In this document: positions 56,496-64,000 of the stretch, piece after piece
Layout: every line of letters begins with the position of its first letter
How positions within the stretch are numbered: position 1 is the stretch's first letter
Assembly (NCBI GenBank): GCA_921293015.1
Contig: OV121090.1
Location: forward strand, 15,035,304-15,099,303
Source: Phorcus lineatus
Lineage: Eukaryota > Mollusca > Gastropoda > Trochida > Trochidae
DNA: 64,000 nucleotides
Reading direction: 5' to 3'
Notes under the pieces: generated by a model
Database searches by the model: none
What the model was told of the DNA's origin: nothing
Seen by the model: only the letters and a program-made list of their open reading frames with translations
Translations under genes and position numbers: made by a program

Positions 56496-57305
56496 GTCTT
56501 TATTTCCTCCAAAATTGAAGATAAATATGCATGATACAGTTGATAATACATTATTCAAACAAATATGATTGTTACATGCTAAAAAGTATATACATGTATA
56601 TCAATAGGTATAAATAAATATGAATATGAGAATCTAGAAACATATATTTAGTAATTGCTTCCATTTACGAAGCGCTATACTTGTTGTTTTCATACATTTG
56701 ATCCACAAATTGGTATCAAGATTTTTAACATAATCATTTGGTATACCTCCAAGTAGAAAACTTAATAGAACATCGTCATCATCATTCCAAATACTAACAA
56801 AGGTTTCTACATCCAGGATATCAATGAGAGAGTCAAATAGACGATCTCTTTCACAAACTGTTTCTTTACAATATAAGATGATGTGTTTAACAATGTCATA
56901 GGCATGTGTGCCGCACAGGCATTCATTAGATTGTATAGCAAAAGTCCCTACTCGAATAAGGTAGGATATGTCGTAAAAGCAATCAGAATCATTGAGATTG
57001 ATTAACCAAAGTCTATTTCCAGATTGGTTACGTATAAGAGAGTATCTATGGAGATTTACCCTGTAATTTAGTTCAAAGGTAACATCATTTGATTCAAATA
57101 TTGAAATTTTCTGATTCACAAGTTTTGACCATTCATTTTTAGTGATAAACACAGACGATTTGCGATACATATCAACATATTCAGTAAGATCATATTTATG
57201 GGCCAGGTTTAACATATGGTGCATAGGAGAAGATTTACATTTCAGCATATTTCTAAATTTCTGAACTTTTTTTACTGCCGAATTTTGCCCATGCTCTGAG
57301 CACAT
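56487..57305 (-). mobile_element. 5'-truncated LINE nested in the previous one
   Basis: One long open frame (57305-56634) of 223 codons is the C-terminal region of a LINE ORF2: SSPMHHMLNLAHKYDLTEY, ISYLIRVGTFAIQSNECLCG, YDIVKHIILYCKETVCERD, then DDDVLLSFLLGGIP and a C-terminus RKWKQLLNICF. The CLCG...DIVKHIILYC spacing is a zinc knuckle. A 3' UTR and an AAATAAAGACG (ATCT)n end at 56487 abut the interrupted LINE. RT and endonuclease are absent. Confidence 0.7.
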
Positions 57306-59509
57306 CGCGCCAGAAGATTTCTCAAATGCCTATACTGAACTATAGAAATTTTATTTTATAAACTGTGTATACACATAATGGAGATTTTGTCATTTATACA
57401 AACCGCTGGTTTATAGGTAGCCTGCAATACATTGAGAGCTACAAGACATTTATGTGAACAGTGCCGTTTGAGTTACACAATTTATGTGTTGTTTATAATG
57501 ATGTGATAGTTAAATAAGGTTAACGATGGGCGGCATTTAATGTATCAAGGGTTTGACATTGATAAGTATATAAAGTGAACCTACTGACACATGTTCTTAG
57601 TAACTTTACTATGTTATCAGCGAACCAGGATGTTAGCTAGTCTCTCCTCAGAAACATTTTATCTTATCGCAAATGGTCATATCAAAGCTATTTAGAAAGT
57701 GGTATAGTATATTCTTGATTATAACTTGATTGACACATCGAAATAAAGTCAACCATTAATTGTTCCGTCTCCCTGAAATCTATTGATTCATAGCGTGATT
57801 TTTATATGTAGATAAGTCTGTGCTATTTACATATGTATATATATTTAATGAGAACTCTGGCCCTATCAATATCTGAATATATCAACACTCACATCTCTTC
57901 GATCGTGCTATTTCTTAACAAATTTCTGTAAATGTCTGTACATTTTTCAATGTATAGATATTGTTAAAACATATCTGATGCATTGCATCAAATAGTCCAG
58001 TCAATGCGAACTTGATATTGTTCAAATTCGAAAAGAATATTAAAAGATCGGGCCATTCGTAACCTTTTTTGCCAATACGCTTCGGGAAAAACATCATATG
58101 AAGCATCAAAGGTAACAGGTCATAGTTGAATATTAAAGTCCCATTTAACAATGATTGAATCCAACAGCTCATCGAAAGATCTAAATGAAAACCTTACCCC
58201 CGCCCATTAGTAAACTATTTTTTAAACACCATTGCCGATAGTTATACACAAGACCATCCCCTTCCAACCCTGAGCTACAAGTCAGTTAATATAAGACTGA
58301 TTTTTCCTTGCTTCCGATATTCTGACGAATGTGATACTAATCTGAGAGAATTCACAAGATGACTTTGTGATTAGTTTAAGAACGTCAAGATCTAAACAAG
58401 TATGCACCGCGAAAATACGCCTTTGAACGGCTATATATTTACCAGGAGTACGACATTTCTGTGTTGAATAATTGACTCGTATGCCGTTTCAATTTGGTCC
58501 AACCTGTTAAATGATATTTTTACTATTGTAAATTTTTTAAAGCGACAGAAAATTTCCAATTTTGTAAAACGTATGTTCAATAGGAGCTATATTTTTTTTT
58601 AGTCATATCAAAAAAAAAAAATATCATTCTATGTTTTTATATTCTCTTTAGTGTTTTCCAGCCATTAAAGTATTTAAAAAAAGCAAATGTCTTTCATTAA
58701 AAATTACCAAATCATGACAACTTACTATAACACATCCCAAAAAGAACTGTCTGTTCCAAAGTGAATAACATTTGATTAAGCCACCTGTCGGTTGTTTCAG
58801 TTCAAATGTAAATGTACATCGACGCATGAAGGAAGGTGGTTTTCGATGTATCTAAGAGTTGTTCACTCGGTGTGAAACCTGGAGATAATTATAATCAATA
58901 GAAAGCTTGGCAATTATACAACAAATCAGCGCTGCGGCGACGCATGCTATTTTCAATATGTGAACGTTTAGTTGTTTATATAATAAACTGAGCAGTCCAT
59001 AGCTCTGAATAGACGTGCAATGTGTCCTGGTTGATAAGTGCATACCTAGATGCCGACCAATAGGCTCTCTTAAGATTACATCACGAATATTCATGAGCTT
59101 CCCTAAATGAGGCTTAGCCCCCATGAACGAGCTCAAAGAACCCGGAAGTCATTAACCAACTATAGTACAGATATTTCAACTCAACATTTGCCAGAAATCA
59201 ACGATCTAAAAGAACTTTCAATAGTTTAATCCATACGCCTAGTTACTTCCGGTTTGTTGTTTACAAACATGACCCCATATGGTATATGCGTTCACTGTTG
59301 CTTCTAGTTCTACTTGTGAAAGGACCAATCTTGAACAAAACTACGAACCTGATCTGAAGTAACTTGTAACCTTGCTTCTCTGGAAAGCAACCAGCATAGC
59401 ACGAGTATACACATTTCATGTATCCCTAGTCACTTACCCAGCAGTCTGACAGGTATACATTTCTGGGTAACCACTGGTCGACGTAAAGTACAATCCTATT
59501 GTTGTGGCC
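57306..59509. other. Unassigned stretch
   Basis: 2.2 kb without recognised coding sequence. There is a T-run near 58590 and an A-run near 58610. Short open frames here (57915-58172 and 58852-59136, minus) have no motif I recognise. Confidence 0.45.
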
Positions 59510-62500
59510 AAGTTGCACTCAACCACCTGTACCTACACCCAAAAATACCCGTGTCAAATATGCAACAAAGCAGTGAAATGGGGCCAACGTGGACGTCCCT
59601 TGCATGGCTATGTCATCTGGTGAATACGACATCCTTGCCAACAAATCAATGATATGGAATTGTATTGACTGTGACTCGCCAAAGCACACCACCATGTTCA
59701 GCTCAATATGTGCGAGCAACTCACTTGCATCCAATCTTTCAAACTCGATTACTATTTCACAGAGCCTGAACTCATCATCCAATACTAGCAATCCAACTGC
59801 TATAGGTGACCCGATTGCTTCCTCGTCCTCTTACATCAGCACAAACACAACTCAGCCAGCCAGAACAGCACCTACCAACTCCACTCGTACAGTTATTGTA
59901 AAGTTTCAGAGTATCAAAAACAAAGATCCTGAAGTTCAAGTGCTAGGTTATAACACCAACCTTGACATCATAATCGGAACTGAGACCTTGTTACAAGCCG
60001 GAGTTCACTCATCAGAGGTGATACCTAAGAACTTTTCTACCTTCAAGAATGACAGAGCGACGAGCTAATTGTGGTGGAGTCCTCATTGTTGTCAAAGACA
60101 ACCTAATCAGTACTCCTGACATCTGGTGTGTGAGCTCGTGTGTGTCAAAGTGCAAACAAGCAAGAACATGTACATACTTATCTCATCACTTTATAGCACT
60201 CCAAACAACACTAACATCGCTGCAACCAGAGAGTCAATAGATGAAATCATCAAACTTCGAACCAGCCATCCGCGTTGTCAATTCTGGATTGGAGGGGGGA
60301 TGAATCTCCCAGATATTGAAAACATTATATCCATCACTGGGTCCCAGTACCCGAAAAAGATGACCAAGCAGTTTCCCGACCTAGTTTCATTTTGTTCTCT
60401 GGAACAAGTTGTCACGATGCCAACATCTTGGATGTCTTCATAAATAGCCTTCCATCCCTAATCACAAAATGCAAGACCATCCCAGGAGTGTGAGACCATT
60501 TAGTTAGACTCAAAGACGACAGCTTCACGCTAGATACCACAGAGGAGAACAGTCTACCTATGGAACAAGGCTAACCTGCTCGCCTTTCAACGAAGGTCTT
60601 TGCAAACCAGTTCATCTCAAAGACACATAACAGCATTAATGATATGTGGAATTACTTCCAGGAAGAAGTGACCAAATTGGAAACTCGTAACATTCCTAGC
60701 AAATTAACAAGAAGTTGTTACAGTAACCCATGGATGAACACTAACTTGAGACATCTCATACGACGTAGAGATCGAGCTTACCTCAAGGTGAAATCCACCA
60801 AATTAAATCGTGACTATGATAGATTTCATTTCCTCAAGACAGAAACCAGACCGAACATCAGACAAGCAAATAATGCATTTGTACCTGAAGTTATCAGCGC
60901 CGACAACACCAAGAACCAAAAACGGATCTGGTCATTATTAAAAAGCAAAAGGCACGAATCTTCCAGAGTTGCCCCTCTCAAAAACCACGACAGACTCCTG
61001 TAAAGTGACCCAAAATCATAATCAGTCTACACAAAAGAAAACACATCCTTTATCCCGCCCATGAAAAATACTAAATTTCCTAAAATGAACCGATTGACAG
61101 TGAATGTTGCAAGACTTAGTAAGTTATTGAAAGGCCTGAAACCACACAAAGCGACCGGTCCGGATTCTATCTCGACCCGACTTTTGAAAAAACTCCATAT
61201 GGAACTAGCACCAGCACTAGCCTACTTGTTCGAAGCGTCTCTTGACTCTGGATCTGTACCTGATGCATGGAAACAAGCAAACATAGTCACAGTATTTAAA
61301 AGAGGTGACAAGTCCACAGCTGCAAACTACAGACGCGTGTCTCTCACGTCGATATGCTCTAAGACTTAAGAACACATAATCCACAGCTCGGTAATGCAAC
61401 ACCTCGAAGCAGAAATCATCCTGACAGACACTAATCATGGATTCCGGAGGAGACGGTCGTGCGAGACACAGCTTGTCCTTACGATACATGGCCTCTGCAA
61501 GTCACTCAATAATGGAAAATAAATTGACATGATACTCTTGGATTTTTCCAAGGCGTTTGACAAGGTGCCCAACCAACGCCTCCTCTCCAAGCTGAACCAT
61601 TATGGGATTCAGGGATCACTTCACCAATGGCTGGCAGATTTTCTCAGCAACAGAAAACAAAGGGTGATCATTGACGGATCACAATTAGCAGAGGTGATGT
61701 CATCTCAGCAGTACTTCAAGCAACCGTCATTGGACCCCACTTATTTCTCCTCTACATCAACGACCTACCGAGCTCAGTAAAATCTCAAGTCCGCCTCTTC
61801 GCAGATGACAGCATTACCTCTCCTAAGGCCAGCAAAATGCTGCAAGAAGATCTTGAATCGCTCACCCAATGGGACTGGCAGATGGCTTTCAATCCAACCA
61901 TATGTGTAGCAATGCATCTCAAAGAAAAAGAAAATCTGCCACCATACCTACCAGCTTAACAATGTCTCTGTCGAAGACATCAAATACTGCCAATACCTCG
62001 GCATCACCATCAGCAGCGATCTGTCCTGGAATGACCACATCAACCGAACAACATCCAAAGCATCAAAATCCATTAGCTTTATGCGGCGCAACCTAAGAGC
62101 AAGCCCAGAACAGGTCCGTTCCAGAGCCTACACTACCCCTCTCTCCAACATCAATTAGATTCGGTCGAAAAAGTTCAACGACAGGCTGCCCGCTTTGCTA
62201 CCAACAACTACTCCACTCGGGAACCATGTTGTGTCAGTGCCATGCTCAAACATCTAAACTGGGAGCCCCTTGCCATTCGCTAGAGCAAGAGCTACCTTGA
62301 TGTATAAAAATAATAAACAACCTTGTTGACGTAAACCTTGTCAACGACATCAAGATAGTTGATTCAAGAACTCTTGGTGCCACCATCGCAAGCATCCGCC
62401 AACCTCCGTAGAGATGTATTCCAACACTCCTTCCTTCCTCGTACCATGATAACCTGGAACCACATCCCTGGGCACATAAGATTATCCAGCACAGTGGAAG

Positions 62501-62548
62501 ATTTCAAGGCGCTTTTAACAACAGAGGAAATAACCAGAAGTCACCAAT
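59510..62548 (+). pseudogene. LINE proteins: PHD finger, endonuclease, reverse transcriptase
   Basis: PHD-like part: YPCQICNKAVKWGQRG (59560), then in a shifted frame CMAMSSGEYDILANKSMIWN and CIDC. Endonuclease: VIVKFQSIKNKDPEVQVLGY, LDIIIGTETLL, GVLIVVKDNLIS. RT: LKPHKATGPDSISTRLLKKL, WKQANIVTVFKRGDKSTAAN, LLDFSKAFDKVPNQRLLSKL, GIQGSLHQWLADFLSNRKQR, and a shifted FADDSIT near 61800. The C-terminal end is at 62359-62550 (STVEDFKALLTTEEI). Many stops and frame changes throughout. Confidence 0.8.
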
Positions 62549-62647
62549 AAAACACTAACCTTCTCTCAATCTGATGGTCATGGGCATTAATTCCTCACGC
62601 TGGAGCAGCAACACTCGTCTACGGGTTTGCCCCTGTCAAGGAATATG

Positions 62648-62700
62648 ATGATGAAGATGATGATGATGATGATGATGATGAAGATGATGATGATGATGAA
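62648..62700 (+). repeat. (GAT)n LINE tail / microsatellite
   Basis: Run of GAT and GAA triplets at the 3' end of the LINE. Confidence 0.9.
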
Positions 62701-63397
62701 GTCATGACTATCATCAAATTTGGCCAAAAATAAAACATTATCTCTCGTGTGAAGTTGTTGTTGTTGTATTTTTCCCAATAAAGCATTGGTTAAGGTAAGT
62801 TATCATATTTTAAAAAATATAATTTGAGTGCATATTTACGCAATTATTTACATCCTTTAAAAATAAAATTTCCTAAGAATATTAATCCGAGTGGGTGAAT
62901 GCTGATATTTTGCTTATAATTGATTATTTTGACATGTCAGAGTTGACATGTCAGAGTGAAACATAAACTAACATTGAGATAAAATATGCCTACTGTAAAC
63001 AATGTTTATACATGTAGACTCTATATTTCCTTTTTCATTATTAAAGGGTAAGTCCAAGAAAGATTCAAGTTAATTCTATCGAAAGTTTGTGTCATAAGAC
63101 GATTTCTCACAATTTTCTAAATTTTTTGGTCATTGGGTTAATTAGTTACATAATTTTAAACCTGTGCATTTCGACGATGAAGGGGGTCGCCATTTTCTGT
63201 GAAAAAATGACGTCATCGACACACCACAAGGAATCGGTGTAAGGAGCTTTGATTTGTAATCTCCGAACATCTTTGTGCTGTAGAGTTTGCGAACGAAAAC
63301 TAGAGTTGCTGTATATACGCGCTGCGCACTTGTAAAGAAACATAAACATTGAGTCATATTGCAAAACTCAGTCGCGTGTTTTCTTTTACAACCAGCT
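62701..63397. other. Spacer and upstream region of the last gene
   Basis: AT-rich up to about 63050, then a GC-richer part with AAAAATGACGTCATCGAC (CRE-like TGACGTCA core) near 63206 and a TATATACGCGCTGCGC stretch near 63313, which could be promoter elements of the gene at 63398. Confidence 0.4.
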
Positions 63398-63663
63398 ATG
63401 GCGTTTAGTTTAAAACCTTACATATTTGAACCTCATGCAGGTTGTGGAAGGGGAATGTCAGGAAAGCGATAACAGCAGTAGCGACTCGGATACTGAATCC
63501 GGTGATCGTGGTCGATTCGAAGACATGGCATGTTGCCCAAAAGTTTCGTACTTGCACGATCGAACCGTTGGCATTTCGTGTATTACTGAGCACATAGACT
63601 TTTCAACGATTTGCCATAACCCAGCAGTATTACTCATGTCTAAGGGGAGGGACGGCCGATATT
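63398..63663 (+). pseudogene. P2X7-tail-like zinc domain protein, 5' part
   Basis: Starts MAFSLKPYIFEPHAG at 63398. The frame then changes near 63440 to ESDNSSSDSDTESGDRGRFE, DMACCPKVSYLHDRTVG and CITEHIDFSTICHNPAVLL. The serine/acid stretch followed by CC...CITEH...F..IC.NP..L is the pattern of the C-terminal cysteine-rich domain of P2X7-type receptors, which occurs as stand-alone, expanded genes in molluscs (family knowledge). The expected WCxCGxC part between the acidic stretch and CC is not seen, so the piece is shortened or broken. An intron instead of a frame change cannot be excluded. Confidence 0.5.
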
Positions 63664-64000
63664 GATGTAAATTTTGGCATGGTTTTTTTTGGGTTTCAAC
63701 GATGATGATAATTTGAAAACGGAATAATAATTGTAAAACTGTCATTTCTGTCAAAATTTTCATTTCCTTTTCTTATAAACCTTCAATACTAATAACTGGC
63801 TGCTTGTCTTTTAAATCAAAAGTAAGTCGTAGTATGATATTCAGCATCAAAAGTATATGGATTATCAATGTTTAGCTGCTTCCTTATTCGTGAGAAACTA
63901 GCGTTGAATAATAAAATAACATTAACAACAAAAATACAAATAAATTAATAAATTAATTTATATTTTATTTACGTATTATTGCTAATTAATTGGCGAATTT
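63664..64000. other. Unassigned AT-rich right edge
   Basis: Could be an intron of the preceding gene; nothing recognised. Confidence 0.4.

Larger units (their letters stand above)
59510..62700 (+). mobile_element. CR1/jockey-like LINE with PHD-type finger
   Basis: Plus-strand element: PHD-like zinc segment, endonuclease, RT, C-terminal region and a (GAT)n tail (62648-62700). Coding is spread over at least eight frames, so it is old. The trinucleotide tail is like those of other CR1/L2-type elements. Confidence 0.8.

Noticed and set aside
1-64000. tRNA, rRNA or snRNA genes and riboswitches
   Set aside because: I looked for A/B-box pairs and conserved stem-loops by eye and found none that I could support.

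Overview
This is eukaryotic, AT-rich, gene-poor DNA made almost entirely of nested, decaying transposable elements. The mixture of non-LTR clades (L1/Tx1-like, RNase H-bearing I-like, CR1/jockey-like), Penelope-like pieces, THAP, YqaJ-like and P2X7-tail-like coding pieces, many small TIR elements and a SINE tail with an 'ataagtgaaat' core suggests a lophotrochozoan, most likely a marine bivalve mollusc. That assignment is inference. There are no bacterial operons, no tRNA or rRNA genes and no CRISPR arrays.

Layout. 1-2030: 3' half of an L1/Tx1-like LINE. 2209-8910: a three-level nest. A ~950 bp element with long palindrome-bearing inverted termini is split by a 5'-truncated LINE with a 12-bp target duplication, and that LINE is split by a 4,057-bp TTAA-flanked element (3295-7351) carrying a THAP-domain gene, i.e. 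Kolobok-like. 9020-10385: Penelope-like remnant. 10386-21120: copy A of a large, apparently undescribed TIR element; its left terminus is split by a second TTAA element (10424-16170) that in turn holds an I-like LINE. 21121-23510: a YqaJ/SWIM-type gene on the minus strand, interrupted by a Gypsy-type fossil (21440-22723). 23943-25692: two hAT-like MITEs with perfect 8-bp target duplications. 26282-30169: a 3.9 kb non-coding TIR element holding a SINE. 30545-41640: a run of minus-strand LINEs, including a copy at 31640-35050 with only two visible coding breaks and a two-ORF L1-like copy at 37188-41608. 44770-49015: copy B of the large TIR element, inverted relative to copy A. 49432-50275: a LINE 3' fragment between inverted arms. 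52690-55030: a 41-bp minisatellite. 55252-57305: two LINEs, one inside the other. 59510-62700: a CR1/jockey-like LINE. 63398-63663: start of a P2X7-tail-like gene.

How it fits together. No pathway is encoded. The coherent story is the order of insertion, read from target duplications, broken reading frames and copy B acting as an empty-site reference for copy A. The most notable candidates for undescribed biology are the A/B family (about 50-bp TIRs beginning CAYTCCCGGG, mirrored subterminal motifs and a C2H2 zinc-finger coding remnant) and the THAP-bearing TTAA element that also holds a 170-bp tandem array.
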